Positions 34,864-44,869 of a DNA stretch of 64,000 nt are shown here, one piece after another. The position numbers were made by a program, and so were the translations under genes. The notes under the pieces are model-generated. The model worked only from the letters and a program-made list of their open reading frames with translations. It did not search any database and had not been told where the DNA came from. The stretch is taken from the NCBI RefSeq assembly GCF_018141445.1, contig NZ_CP058649.1, positions 825,001-889,000 of the forward strand. Reading direction: 5' to 3'. Origin of the DNA: Vallitalea pronyensis. Lineage in GTDB: Bacteria; Bacillota; Clostridia; Lachnospirales; Vallitaleaceae. Each line of letters starts with the position of its first letter. Within the stretch, counting starts at the first letter, position 1.

Positions 34864-34936
34864 ATGCATAAAAGGGCTGTCTCTATAAGCAACTAGCCAA
34901 CAAAGTTGCTTTTAAGACAGCCCTTTTAGTATGCAT
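34864..34936. terminator. Bidirectional terminator, very long hairpin
   Basis: ATGCAT-AAAAGGGCTGTCT-AAGCAACT pairs with AGTTGCT-AAGACAGCCCTTTT-ATGCAT across 34864-34936, with small internal gaps. It separates the convergent Cys-rich gene and pncB and would stop both transcripts. Confidence 0.85.
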
Positions 34937-34937
34937 A

Positions 34938-36392
34938 TTATTGCATGCTTTTATATTGCTTCATAAGGGTATGTTTTAGATCGTATAGCTCTTCAGATAA
35001 ATCCACATAGACCGTCTGAGGGTTGGTAAGTCGTCGGGATTCATCCCACAATGTGGTTAATTCTTTGTTGCAGTATTGCTTAATGTCAAAGGTACTTGGA
35101 CAATCGTAGATGCATGTACCATTTTTGAATATGGGTACCAGTAATTCTCTAGCTATAAAAGAACCTGGTTGTAGTCGCATATGTTTCCATGTGGCATTAG
35201 GGTCAAAGAGAAGCAAGGACTGATTTTCGTGGATGACTTCATGTTGAAGGGCAATTAAGTCTGCTTTTATTTTACCCGTTTCTTTATCATAGATTCTCAC
35301 AATTTTTTTGTTACCTGGGTTGGTTATTTTATCTGGATTTTCAGAAATTTTCAATTTAGGCTCAAATGCCCCATCCACATATTTTGCTGATAACTTGTAA
35401 ACGCCGCCAAATGATGGATTGCCTTTTGAGGTAATCAAGTTAGTACCAACACCCCATAAGGTAATTTTAGAGCCTTGTAATTTTAAGTCCCGTATCAGGT
35501 ATTCATCCAGGTCACTGGAAGCACTGATGATCGCATCGGTGAATCCAGCTTCATCCAGCATTTTTCGCGCTTTTTTGGATAGGTAAGATAAGTCACCGCT
35601 ATCAAGCCGGATACCATAAAATTTAGGTTTTATGCCTTTTTCTTTCAACTCCTGGAAGACTTTTATAGCATTAGGTACGCCTTTTCGAAGGGTATCGTAT
35701 GTATCAACTAAAAGCAGGCAATTCATGGGATAAAGTTTGGCATACTCTCGAAAAGCGGTTAATTCATCGGGAAAACTCATGACCCAGCTATGAGCATGGG
35801 TGCCTTTTACAGGTATATCAAATAACTGACCTGCTAGGACATTGGATGTTGCACTACAACCACCGATAACAGCTGCTCTGGCACCATATATTCCAGCATC
35901 AGGTCCTTGAGCTCGGCGAAGACCAAATTCAAGAACAATATCGTCCTCTGCTGCCCATTTTACACGAGCTGCTTTGGTAGCTATGAGACTCTGATGATTA
36001 ATAATGTTAAGCAAAGCTGTCTCAATTAATTGTGCCTCACGAAGGGGAGCAATCACTTTCACTAAAGGTTCGTTAGGAAAGACCACAGTACCTTCTGGAA
36101 CAGCATAAATATCACCTGTGAAAGTAAAGGATTTTAGGTATTCTAAAAAATCTTCCTTAAATATATGCTGACTTCTTAGGTAGTCTATATCATCATCTGT
36201 AAAGTTGATGTCTTTTATATATTGAATGGCTTGTTCTAGGCCAGCAGCAATAGAAAAACTGCTCCCATGGGGATTTGAACGGTAGAAAAGGTCGAAAACA
36301 ACCACTTGATCTTTTTGATTCAGTTTATAATACCCTTGTATCATGGTCAATTGGTAAAAATCGGTTAGTAGTGTTAAATCAATCGTTGGCAT
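34938..36392 (-). CDS. pncB: Nicotinate phosphoribosyltransferase
   Basis: Preiss-Handler pathway enzyme making nicotinate mononucleotide from nicotinate and PRPP (ATP-stimulated). 484 residues. Typical N-terminus LTDFYQLTMIQGYYK (phosphoribosyltransferase type II fold), RRAQGPDAGIYGARAAVIGG (the catalytic-region 'R.AQG.D' motif near residue 165), GTHAHSWVMSF with the phosphorylatable/active His, and FYGIRLDSGDLSYLSKKAR. Start ATG at 36392 with AGAAGGAAT upstream on the reverse strand. It stands alone between strong hairpins. Confidence 0.95.
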   Translation of the reverse strand: MPTIDLTLLTDFYQLTMIQGYYKLNQKDQVVVFDLFYRSNPHGSSFSIAAGLEQAIQYIKDINFTDDDIDYLRSQHIFKEDFLEYLKSFTFTGDIYAVPEGTVVFPNEPLVKVIAPLREAQLIETALLNIINHQSLIATKAARVKWAAEDDIVLEFGLRRAQGPDAGIYGARAAVIGGCSATSNVLAGQLFDIPVKGTHAHSWVMSFPDELTAFREYAKLYPMNCLLLVDTYDTLRKGVPNAIKVFQELKEKGIKPKFYGIRLDSGDLSYLSKKARKMLDEAGFTDAIISASSDLDEYLIRDLKLQGSKITLWGVGTNLITSKGNPSFGGVYKLSAKYVDGAFEPKLKISENPDKITNPGNKKIVRIYDKETGKIKADLIALQHEVIHENQSLLLFDPNATWKHMRLQPGSFIARELLVPIFKNGTCIYDCPSTFDIKQYCNKELTTLWDESRRLTNPQTVYVDLSEELYDLKHTLMKQYKSMQ

Positions 36393-36563
36393 TGTTATTC
36401 CTTCTTTCTGTGAAAATTACGTGACATGATATCTAACAAACCTATATGCCAATACTTAGATAGAATGAATGATATCATATTTTTCTATAGTTTATACTAT
36501 AATAACATAACAATCAAGGTATTCCGTCAATGTTGTAAAAAAATAAGGACGGACTACCTGCAT

Positions 36564-36654
36564 CCATAGGAGCATGTTAAAGGACAGCATAATAGGCTGA
36601 TTTTCCTCGCGTCATACATGAAAATCAGCCCACTAAGTTTTCATAGTCCTATGG
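36564..36654 (-). terminator. Nested hairpin terminator after the transglutaminase-like gene
   Basis: Outer CCATAGGA (36564-36571) with TCCTATGG (36647-36654), inner perfect 11-bp GGCTGATTTTC (36595-36605) with GAAAATCAGCC (36620-36630). Downstream of the reverse-strand gene at 36686. Confidence 0.7.
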
Positions 36655-36685
36655 GTTCATCCATACAAGTGTCATGAAGCTATTC

Positions 36686-38761
36686 CTATGGTAATTCTGT
36701 CTTTGTTACCGTATAAAAACCTGTCTTATGGTCACCAGTAATACTGAAAGTATAATTCTTATAGAGGTATTTCATAAATGAAGTATCCAAATCAACGTTA
36801 GGATTCGTAATTCTGAAGTTAACTTGATCATATTGATACTCATATTTCATAACCAGACTGCGAATAAAGATTTGGAATTCTTCTGTGGACTGAATTGCCA
36901 TTGGATTAATACCTAAAATGGCTTTGTCGCTTATGGAACCAAATCCTGAAAAATGATGGGTAGGCACCATTTCCGTAGACGTTTTCATGAAATATCTATC
37001 CCTTAGTTTATCTTGTGTGTCGTCTAGGGTCACATCAATATGGTACCATTGATTATTCACATAGACCACATTCCATGCGTGTCGTCCTACAAATGCATTA
37101 TCCATAATTACCCGATTAGGAATACCAAGCTCTTGACAGAAATATTGGAAAAGAGCGGTGTAATGTACACAAACACCTTCACCTTTGGTTATAGCAGCCA
37201 ATGCATTTTCCGCTGTTAAGTAATCAGGAGGACCATGATAGTGAATGGTTTTGGCCACATAATCGTGAATGGCTTTTAATTGGTCCCTTTGAGACATATC
37301 TGGTGTGATGATTTGCTTGATTACTTCTTGTATTTTCTGCCTTAATAGGGTCACGGTTTTATCGTCTTTAGCCTGCATATCCAGTGGAGTTCCTTTTGCT
37401 AGAGGTACTGGGTTATAGTGGTTCTTACCGGATTCTAGGGTATGATAATAATTGTATTGGCTCCAATCAAAATTCATGGCAATGGCTGTGATATCTTTTT
37501 TTATAGTTAAGGTCATTTTACTATGCGTCATGTCCATATCCACATAGAAAGCACCTGTATCGACTAATTGTGTAGCCGGGTCAAAAGGGATATTATTTAA
37601 TACCATTTCCTTAAAGTCCTTGAAGAAATAATCAGGACGATAGATGTCTTCTAATATAACAGTCGATCCATCAAGGATAATGGTACCAGCATACCCTAAA
37701 GGCGTATAGGGGAGAATACCCCTAATGGTAAGTTGAGGTGTATAATAATAGCGTGTAAAAGAAGTATCCACTATGGCATCTTCTAATCGATAATAAGCCT
37801 TTGGATGAAAGTAGCCATGGGTATAATGCAGCAGATCATTTGTAGCAAAATCCATAACATCAGGGCTCACATCCATGTAATCAACAGATGTACAGATGCC
37901 GCCACGTCGATTAAGATAACTCATGTACTTAGCCATTTGCTCTCTTGTAAGTGTTTGTTTAAGGTCACCCATACGATTAACGATACCAGCCACATAGCCA
38001 AGCTTTGCATAATCAGGATAGGTATTTGGCATGTTTTTATCCTTGATCGTAATACGATCTAAGAATGACAAGGAGTTGGTGGAAGCCATACCAGCATAGG
38101 CAATTTCTAAAAATTCACCAAGGGTAATGGCCCGTTGAAAGTCTTTTTGGAATTTCTCAGGTACACGGCCATCTGTTATGGCCTTAGCAATATCCACCAG
38201 ATGTTCTTTGGATGGTTGATCATGTTGAAAGACATGGACGGCTTCTCGTTCGCTATGGATGACACGTTGTATACTATTGAAAGCATCGTCTAAATCCTGT
38301 AACGTTTGCTCAAGGGTTCGGTTATTCATCATTAAAGTCATATCTTTTCTTACCTTATAACATGTTGTCATTGGGGAGAATGTATCGATAAGAGCTTTGG
38401 AGATTCTTCCATGTTCTTCACTACTCTTGCTATAGGTATCCCGTTCCTTGCATAATGCCGTAACCTTTTCTAGAATTGCTTTTTGGTAAGCCTGAATACT
38501 GGCTGTTGTTGGGGAGACAATGGAACCTTCTTTAACAATTTTTTCTGAAAAGATGCCCCCTGGCAGTATCTCTAATTTACGTATAGTTGTATCTGTTTCA
38601 ACCGTACGATAGTTTTCTATACGGGAGTGTACTTCTTGGCGGACATTGATTTGACTAAGCTCAATTGCTTTTATGCTAGACGTGCTAGTTGTAGCACCTT
38701 GAACATTGATAGACGTTAAGCATAAGCATAAGGCTATACATGCTCGTATTTTTTGTCTCAT
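36686..38761 (-). CDS. Secreted transglutaminase-like protein with SLH-like region
   Basis: 691-residue exported protein. Signal peptide (RACIALCLCLTSINVQG). Residues ~200-320 contain SLH-like motifs (RAITLGEFLEIAYAGM ... YAKLGYVAGIVNRMGD ... LTREQMAKYMSYLNRRG), suggesting cell-wall anchoring. Residues ~490-610 are a transglutaminase-like core with the catalytic triad apparent: Cys in GEGVCVHYTALFQYFCQELG, His in FVGRHAWNVVYV and Asp in WYHIDVTLDD. Such domains act as proteases or cross-linkers of cell-wall peptides. The reverse-strand ATG at 38761 has GAAAGGAG upstream. The central region is unrecognised. Confidence 0.85.
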   Translation of the reverse strand: MRQKIRACIALCLCLTSINVQGATTSTSSIKAIELSQINVRQEVHSRIENYRTVETDTTIRKLEILPGGIFSEKIVKEGSIVSPTTASIQAYQKAILEKVTALCKERDTYSKSSEEHGRISKALIDTFSPMTTCYKVRKDMTLMMNNRTLEQTLQDLDDAFNSIQRVIHSEREAVHVFQHDQPSKEHLVDIAKAITDGRVPEKFQKDFQRAITLGEFLEIAYAGMASTNSLSFLDRITIKDKNMPNTYPDYAKLGYVAGIVNRMGDLKQTLTREQMAKYMSYLNRRGGICTSVDYMDVSPDVMDFATNDLLHYTHGYFHPKAYYRLEDAIVDTSFTRYYYTPQLTIRGILPYTPLGYAGTIILDGSTVILEDIYRPDYFFKDFKEMVLNNIPFDPATQLVDTGAFYVDMDMTHSKMTLTIKKDITAIAMNFDWSQYNYYHTLESGKNHYNPVPLAKGTPLDMQAKDDKTVTLLRQKIQEVIKQIITPDMSQRDQLKAIHDYVAKTIHYHGPPDYLTAENALAAITKGEGVCVHYTALFQYFCQELGIPNRVIMDNAFVGRHAWNVVYVNNQWYHIDVTLDDTQDKLRDRYFMKTSTEMVPTHHFSGFGSISDKAILGINPMAIQSTEEFQIFIRSLVMKYEYQYDQVNFRITNPNVDLDTSFMKYLYKNYTFSITGDHKTGFYTVTKTELP

Positions 38762-39086
38762 ATCTGTACTCCTTTCAGTTTCATGTCAACACTTATCCTA
38801 TATTGTACTATTTAAGGGATTTATCGTCAATAAATATTACATTAAATCCCAATTAAAGATTTGTATGGAACAGTATAAAGGGTTTGGAAGTGCTGGGTGT
38901 GTTTTGGGACTTTGGACTTGTATTTTTTTATAAAAATTGTGACTATGTAACTATATATTCTTGGAAAATTATTGTCGATAAACATAATGTAACAAAAAGT
39001 AATGCTTAAAATTGAAAATTGAATATAAAACGAAGGTCAAGGATGAGCTGATAGTCATTTACGTTTGCTTTACATGTATTATGTAT

Positions 39087-39118
39087 AGCCCGTAAGTGAA
39101 AGAAGGGCTCATTTTTTT
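39087..39118 (+). terminator. Weak terminator-like hairpin in the 38762-39531 gap
   Basis: AGCCC (39087-39091) with GGGCT (39105-39109), then seven T. The remaining ~770 bases between the divergent transglutaminase gene and csrA hold no ORF or recognised riboswitch. I looked for a sigma-D flagellar promoter and found only a -10-like GTCGATAA (38974-38981) without a matching -35. Confidence 0.35.
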
Positions 39119-39531
39119 ATTCAAGAAAGTTTTGTTATTGTAAGATTAAAAATGAAATAATAGGATTAGGACTATAGGTTTACACTTGTTTACAATGTCC
39201 CTAGTAGGTAACCAATTATCACTCTTTCCTTCTAGCTACTTCATTTTTTCATCTTGGTACTTTTGTCCCTTGATTATTTTAGCAATAAATCACTATGAAT
39301 CTATTCGTAAAAAAAAACGATATATTGTTTGAAAGAAGGACAATTCAATAAAAGGGGTAAAATTTAAAAATTGCATAAAGAGTTTGAATCATATCATGGA
39401 TGAGTTGATTTACCAATTTTTTGTCTTGTAGGATACAAGGAGGATTTGGTATACCAGCTTATCTTTTTTTAAATTTACAATTACTCTAGCAATTCATAAA
39501 GTGAAGAATGAAGAATATAGGAGGAGATATT

Positions 39532-39702
39532 ATGTTAGTACTTGGTAGGAGAATTGGAGAATACATCATGATAGGGGACAACATCAAAGTTCAGGTGGTA
39601 AAGAGTAAAGATGGCGATTTACGATTAGCCATTGATGCACCTAAGGATATTGAGATTGTAAGAGGCGAACTATTAGAAGATGAATATGCCCAAATGCAAT
39701 AA
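39532..39702 (+). CDS. csrA: Carbon storage regulator CsrA
   Basis: 56-residue RNA-binding dimer that represses translation by covering GGA motifs. Conserved MLVLGRRIGEYIMIGD, VQVVKSKDGDLRLAIDAPKD and IEIVRGELLEDE, retaining the RNA-contacting Arg before the C-terminal helix; the tail is short. Start ATG 39532 with GGAGGAG upstream. Flagellin follows 262 bases downstream, the classic FliW-CsrA-flagellin control neighbourhood, but no fliW is present next to it in this window. Confidence 0.93.
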   Translation: MLVLGRRIGEYIMIGDNIKVQVVKSKDGDLRLAIDAPKDIEIVRGELLEDEYAQMQ

Positions 39703-39723
39703 TGTGTTTAAAAGGTTGTACTT

Positions 39724-39804
39724 GAGCAAATTACATGCAATATAAAAGTTGTATTTTAGTAATTACTTACTAACAGTATCGGCATGACATGGTGTAATTT
39801 GCTC
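39724..39804. repeat. Nested inverted repeat between csrA and flagellin
   Basis: Perfect 12-bp GAGCAAATTACA (39724-39735) with TGTAATTTGCTC (39793-39804), enclosing TTAGTAA-TTAC-TTACTAA (39756-39773). No T tract follows, so it is not an ordinary terminator; it may be a structured leader or small RNA. Confidence 0.6.
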
Positions 39805-39904
39805 GTAGAAAGTTCTAAGTTTATTCAATATTATATTACGTTAATAAGTTCAATGGCCATTAGACTTGTTATATATATTTGTAACTATCATTTAGTAACC
39901 CATT

Positions 39905-39957
39905 AAATGATCCAGATGAAAATGGAAGTTCATTTAAAATGTTAAAAACACGGAGGT
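39905..39957 (+). promoter_or_regulatory. Flagellin leader hairpin and GGA sites (candidate CsrA targets)
   Basis: AAATGATCCA (39905-39914) pairs with TGGA and TTCATTT (39923-39935) with a 2-base bulge, placing one GGA in or near the apical stem; a second GGA is inside the Shine-Dalgarno CGGAGGT (39951-39957). Two GGA sites, one at the RBS, are the known pattern for CsrA repression of flagellin mRNA. Confidence 0.5.
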
Positions 39958-39964
39958 AGAATTT

Positions 39965-40792
39965 ATGATTATTAATCACAATCTTATGGCAATGAATGCA
40001 CATAGACAATTAAAAGTTAACAACCGTTTCCAAGCAAAAAGTGTAGAAAAATTATCTTCAGGCTACAGAATTAATCGAGCTGGTGATGATGCTGCTGGGT
40101 TATCCATTTCTGAAAAAATGAGAAACCAAATTAAAGGTATTAATCAAGCATCTAGAAATGCACAGGATGGTATCTCTTTAATTCAAACAGCAGAAGGCGC
40201 ATTAAATGAATCACATAACATTATGAAGAGAATGCGAGAACTCACATTACAAGCTGCCAATGGTACAAATGAAGCAGAAGATATTGATGCAATTAAGTCT
40301 GAACTTAGTTCATTAGTAGCAGAGTTAGACAGAATTGCAAACGGAACAGAATTTAATAAAAAGAAATTATTGAATGGCGATTTAGCAGGTGGACTGACAT
40401 TACAAATCGGTGCAAACAGTGTAGTTGCTGAGAATACCTTACAGGTTGATATCGCTGCAATGGATAGTGGTACATTAGGTGTTGCTGCTGCGGCAGGTAT
40501 TACGGATCATACTTCTTGTATGACGCAATTAAATGCTATTGATGCAGGTATCGGCATTCTATCAACTGAAAGATCCAAGCTTGGTGCATTCCAAAACCGA
40601 CTTGAGCATACCATTTCTAATCTTGATAATGCAGCTGAGAACCTTCAAGCGGCTGAATCAAGGATTAGAGACGTGGATATGGCAAACGAGATGTCAACGT
40701 TCACTAAAAATAATATATTATTACAAGCTTCAACAGCGATGCTTGCCCAATCTAACCAAATGCCACAGGGTGTGCTTCAGCTATTAAGCTAA
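39965..40792 (+). CDS. hag: Flagellin
   Basis: Flagellar filament subunit, 275 residues. N-terminal D0/D1 (MIINHNLMAMNAHRQLKVNN, EKLSSGYRINRAGDDAAGLS, IRNQIKG-type segment and DGISLIQTAEGALNE) and C-terminal D1/D0 (RLEHTISNLDNAAENLQAAE, SRIRDVDMANEMSTFTKNNI, LLQASTAMLAQSNQ) are intact; the variable middle (about 150-195) is very short, giving a compact flagellin. Start ATG 39965 with CGGAGGT. The leader carries candidate CsrA sites. A long hairpin follows at 40980. Confidence 0.96.
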   Translation: MIINHNLMAMNAHRQLKVNNRFQAKSVEKLSSGYRINRAGDDAAGLSISEKMRNQIKGINQASRNAQDGISLIQTAEGALNESHNIMKRMRELTLQAANGTNEAEDIDAIKSELSSLVAELDRIANGTEFNKKKLLNGDLAGGLTLQIGANSVVAENTLQVDIAAMDSGTLGVAAAAGITDHTSCMTQLNAIDAGIGILSTERSKLGAFQNRLEHTISNLDNAAENLQAAESRIRDVDMANEMSTFTKNNILLQASTAMLAQSNQMPQGVLQLLS

Positions 40793-40979
40793 AGGTAAGG
40801 GACACAAACAAGAGATAGTGAGGCTGTTGAGACCATTCAACATGTTAATAAATACCACCCAAACATACAACCATACATAAATATTACTTGGAAATAACAA
40901 TGAAAAAATAGATGCAGTCGTATGCGTTTCCGCACTCTTCTCTTAATAGATTTTAATCAATTGTAAAAACAATGCTTAT

Positions 40980-41061
40980 ATAACAGGCGTTTATGGTGTG
41001 CTATAGATGATATTAAATGGCTATAAGATACCATAAACGCTGGTTATTAAGTTTTGTTTTT
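40980..41061 (+). terminator. Long hairpin between flagellin and the VWA-TIG gene
   Basis: 18-base arms 40980-40997 and 41030-41047 pair with one mismatch, followed by a T-rich tract, only ~40 bases before ATG 41090. It could act as terminator for hag or as leader structure for the next gene. Confidence 0.7.
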
Positions 41062-41089
41062 ATGTATTATAAAAGAAAGGGTTGATTAC

Positions 41090-44000
41090 ATGTATAAAAA
41101 GAACAAGCTACACGTACTGTTGTTATCCTTGGTTCTTATAGCTTCTACATTAAGCCCGTTTTCTATGAGTTATGGGGCAAGTAACAATGTTACTGTAGAA
41201 AAAACTGTCAATCCCGATTCTATTTATGTAGATGAAGAGGCAGAAATAACGCTATCAGTCAAGGGTACGCCAGAAGTAAATTTTATCTTACCAAATGATG
41301 TCATACTCATCATTGATAAATCAGGAAGCATGAGTCCTAACTATCAGCCAAACAACGGTGAGGATAAAATGACCAATGCAAAAGACGCTGCAAAAGGATT
41401 TATCGATTTAATGGATATGACGAAACATCGGGTGGGGATTGTTGATTTTAGCTCACCGGACATCACACATTCTTTTCCATTAACAACGGATGCTGAAAGT
41501 GCAAAGACATACATTGATGGTGTTAATGCAAAAGGTTCAACGGCAACAGGTGATGCCATCTATACGACTATGCAGCTGTTAGAGGCCAAACGAGATGAGG
41601 CTCAACCGGTTATTGTGTTGTTAACAGATGGTGAAGCGACTATACCACAAACCTCCCCAACAAGTGCTTATGAGTACGCCAAAGAAGCAGCAGGTGCAGC
41701 TAAAACCGATAGCATCGTGTTTTACACCATTGCTCTTTTGAATGTAGGGGAAGACCCTGATGCAAGCGCTCCAAACCTCCTTTTAAAGGAAATGGCAACA
41801 ACGGCACAACACCATCATTTTGTGTTGGGTTCAATTGGTTTAGCTGACATATATAATAAAATTGTACAGGAAATCGGTATAGCTAGTGCTTATAACGTCA
41901 CACTAACGGACAGTGTTGCTTACGAATTTGAAATTGTTCCTGATTCCTATCAAGATAATATCCCACAACCTCGTGTAGAAGGCAACAAGTTAATTTGGGA
42001 ATTCCAAGAACTTAAAGATGAAGAACTTATCTTTACATATAAAATACGCCATAGAAATGGGGAAAGAGTTGGTGAACTGCCCATTTCAACAGGTTCAACC
42101 ATTACCTATTTTGATCATGAAGATAAAGCCGTTCAAGGGGAAGTGCCTTCTCGGTCCATTACGGTAAAACACTATGCACCAGCCATCACTAGTCTGAGCC
42201 AAGATGCTTGTGACATTCAGGGAAATGAGGTCATCACAATCTTTGGTGAGTACTTTAGAGAGGGATTAACGGTTACATTTGGTGATGGGGATGCAATCGT
42301 TGAAGAATACATCGATTCCACAAAAGTTAAGGTGAGAGTGCCAGCAGGAAAGCAGGGTAATACAACGCTTACTTTAACCAATGACGATGGACAAACAGCT
42401 ACGGCTTCATTTAAGTATACCGCTCAACCAGTGGTAAATAAAATAGAACCATCCAGTGGTTTACTAACAGGGAATACCCATGTCCAGATAGATGGCCAAT
42501 ATTTTATGGATAATATTCAGGTGAAATTTGGAGAGAGTTTAGCGTCAGATGTTGTTGTATCTCATGATGGTACCTCTGTATCTGCCAAGACGCCTCCAGC
42601 TTCTCAAGTAGGTCCTGTTCATGTAGAACTGATGAATCAAGATGGGACAAGTATCGTTGTAGAAAATGGCTTTACTTATACGACGCCACCAGCTCCAGCA
42701 ATCAGTTTAATCAACCCAAATGAAGGTAAAGTGGCTGGCAATGAAATAGTGTATATTGAAGGAGCTAACTTTACGTCTACTTCTGAAGTTTACTTTGGTG
42801 ATCTTAGAGCCAGTGGCTTCTATTTTCACGACTCAGGAAAAATACGTATCATAACACCTGCAGTAACCCAAGCAGGGGTAGTAGATGTGAAGGTCCTTAA
42901 TCCTGATGGACAATACGTCATCCTAGAAGAAGGATTTACCTATAAAGATGATGAGCCACCTAATACAGAGGAACCAGAGATTACATTAGTATCGCCAGAT
43001 AAAGGGGTAGTGGCTGGAAACGAGATTGTACATATTGAAGGTAATCATTTTGAACTAGGCAGTGAAGTCTATTTTGGTGACAAAAAGGCAGCAGGTTACT
43101 ACCGTTACAGCGATAAAAAGTTACGTATAACAACACCAGCGGCAGATGCAGCAGGTCCAGTGGATGTGAAGGTAGTCAACCCATGTGGCAAGTATGCCAT
43201 CCTATCTGGCGGCTTTACCTATACAGAAGATGAGCCACCCCATACAGAGGAACCAGAAATTACATCTGTAACACCTAATGAAGGTGTAGTGAGTGGAAAT
43301 GACATTGTATTTATAGAAGGAAATAAGTTTGAACTAGGCAGTGAAGTCTTTTTTGGCGACAAGAAGGCTGGAGGATACTATCGTTATAACGATACTAAAA
43401 TACGTGTAACGACACCAGCAGTGGATGCAGTAGGTGCTGTGGATGTGAAAGTAGTTAATCCAGGTGGCAAGTATGCCGTCCTATCAGCAGGTTTCACCTA
43501 CAAAGAATCTGAACCACCGAATACACTAGAGCCGGTTGTGGATTCCATAACGCCAAATGAAGGTGAATTAAAGGGGAATGATGCGGTTTTTATAGAAGGC
43601 AGTAACTTTGAAGCTGGTGGGGAGGTATACTTTGGTGATAAGAAGGCAGCAGGTTTTTACCGCTATAGTGATCTCAAGATACGTGTTTTAAGTCCAGCAG
43701 CAGATACAGCAGGTCCTGTAAATATTAGAGTAGTGAACCCAGGTGACAAATCGGTTACAGTAGAAAACGGCTTTACTTACCTTGAACCACCTGCTCTTCC
43801 AGAACCAAAAGTGACATTAATCAGTCCAAATGAAGGTAAAATAACAGGTAATGAAATTGTCTTTATAGAAGGTGCCAACTTTACACAAAGCGGCGAGGTA
43901 TACTTTGGTGATAAAAAATGTGGAGGCTTTTACCGTTACAGCGATAGTCGATTACGTATTATAACACCAACAGTTGATACTGCTGGTAAGGTAGCTGTAA

Positions 44001-44869
44001 AAGTGGTTAATTCTGATGGGCAGTCTGTTACCATAACAGACGGATTTACCTATACAGAACCACCAGCACCACCAGCACCAGAAATTACATCTGTAAGCCC
44101 AGCAGAAGGAAAGTTAGCTGGTGGACAGGCCGTATACATTGAAGGAGCGAACTTTAGTATTGGCGGTGCCGTTTATTTTGGTGACAAAAAAGCCACAGGC
44201 TATTATCGCTATAGTGATACCAGAATACGTGTCATCAGCCCAGTAGCAGATGCCATTGGAACTGTAGATATAAAGGTTGTTAATCAAGATGGACAGTCTG
44301 TCACGTTAACAAATGGTTTTAACTATATCCCCATTGTACCTTCTATTACATCCATTTCCATAAGTGAAGGTCAAATGACTGGTAATGAAATCATGTTTAT
44401 CTACGGGGAAAACTTTGAAGCAGATGCCAAGGTTACTTTCGGCACACATGAAGCAACAGGTATCTATCGTTATAATGACAGTAAAATTCGTGTCATCACG
44501 CCAAAAGCAGATGCTCCGGGAACAGTGGATATTACCATTGAAAATCCCGACGGCTCATCCAATACATTGAGTCAAGCATTTACTTATAAAGAGCCCCCTG
44601 AGGCACCAGCACCAATTGTCACATCCATAACGCCTACAGAAGGGACAAAGAATGGGAACACCATTGTGTTTATCTATGGTGAAAACTTTGAAAGCAATGC
44701 AAAGGTTTATTTTGGTACAAAGCAAGCCACAGGTTTTTATCGATATAATAGCGGTAAGATTCGTGTGCTTTCCCCAGCAACAGATACAGCTGGAGCGGTA
44801 GATATCAAAGTTGAGAATACAGAGAATAAATCAGTGACTGTTACAGGCGGCTTCACGTATACCAACTAA
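41090..44869 (+). CDS. Secreted von Willebrand A protein with ten IPT/TIG repeats
   Basis: 1259-residue exported protein. Signal peptide (KLHVLLLSLVLIASTLSPFS ... YGA). A VWA domain (about 70-265) with an intact MIDAS: IIDKSGSMS, the conserved Thr region GSTATGDAIY and LLTDGEAT. A linker beta domain follows (~270-360), then ten IPT/TIG Ig-like repeats (from ~365 to the end) of ~85-95 residues, each starting like EITSVTPNEGxxxGNEIVFI and ending GFTY. Repeats 3-10 share VYFGDKKAxGxYRYSDxKIR. No sorting motif, SLH or membrane anchor is visible at the C-terminus. Start ATG 41090 with AAAGAAAGGG upstream; the earlier in-frame ATG at 41054 lacks an RBS. A likely adhesin. Confidence 0.88.
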   Translation: MYKKNKLHVLLLSLVLIASTLSPFSMSYGASNNVTVEKTVNPDSIYVDEEAEITLSVKGTPEVNFILPNDVILIIDKSGSMSPNYQPNNGEDKMTNAKDAAKGFIDLMDMTKHRVGIVDFSSPDITHSFPLTTDAESAKTYIDGVNAKGSTATGDAIYTTMQLLEAKRDEAQPVIVLLTDGEATIPQTSPTSAYEYAKEAAGAAKTDSIVFYTIALLNVGEDPDASAPNLLLKEMATTAQHHHFVLGSIGLADIYNKIVQEIGIASAYNVTLTDSVAYEFEIVPDSYQDNIPQPRVEGNKLIWEFQELKDEELIFTYKIRHRNGERVGELPISTGSTITYFDHEDKAVQGEVPSRSITVKHYAPAITSLSQDACDIQGNEVITIFGEYFREGLTVTFGDGDAIVEEYIDSTKVKVRVPAGKQGNTTLTLTNDDGQTATASFKYTAQPVVNKIEPSSGLLTGNTHVQIDGQYFMDNIQVKFGESLASDVVVSHDGTSVSAKTPPASQVGPVHVELMNQDGTSIVVENGFTYTTPPAPAISLINPNEGKVAGNEIVYIEGANFTSTSEVYFGDLRASGFYFHDSGKIRIITPAVTQAGVVDVKVLNPDGQYVILEEGFTYKDDEPPNTEEPEITLVSPDKGVVAGNEIVHIEGNHFELGSEVYFGDKKAAGYYRYSDKKLRITTPAADAAGPVDVKVVNPCGKYAILSGGFTYTEDEPPHTEEPEITSVTPNEGVVSGNDIVFIEGNKFELGSEVFFGDKKAGGYYRYNDTKIRVTTPAVDAVGAVDVKVVNPGGKYAVLSAGFTYKESEPPNTLEPVVDSITPNEGELKGNDAVFIEGSNFEAGGEVYFGDKKAAGFYRYSDLKIRVLSPAADTAGPVNIRVVNPGDKSVTVENGFTYLEPPALPEPKVTLISPNEGKITGNEIVFIEGANFTQSGEVYFGDKKCGGFYRYSDSRLRIITPTVDTAGKVAVKVVNSDGQSVTITDGFTYTEPPAPPAPEITSVSPAEGKLAGGQAVYIEGANFSIGGAVYFGDKKATGYYRYSDTRIRVISPVADAIGTVDIKVVNQDGQSVTLTNGFNYIPIVPSITSISISEGQMTGNEIMFIYGENFEADAKVTFGTHEATGIYRYNDSKIRVITPKADAPGTVDITIENPDGSSNTLSQAFTYKEPPEAPAPIVTSITPTEGTKNGNTIVFIYGENFESNAKVYFGTKQATGFYRYNSGKIRVLSPATDTAGAVDIKVENTENKSVTVTGGFTYTN

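Noticed and set aside
38762..39531. Possible cyclic-di-GMP riboswitch or sigma-D promoter before csrA/flagellin
   Set aside because: No GEMM core sequence was seen, and the only GCCGATAA-like box (38974-38981) lacks a TAAA at the right distance.
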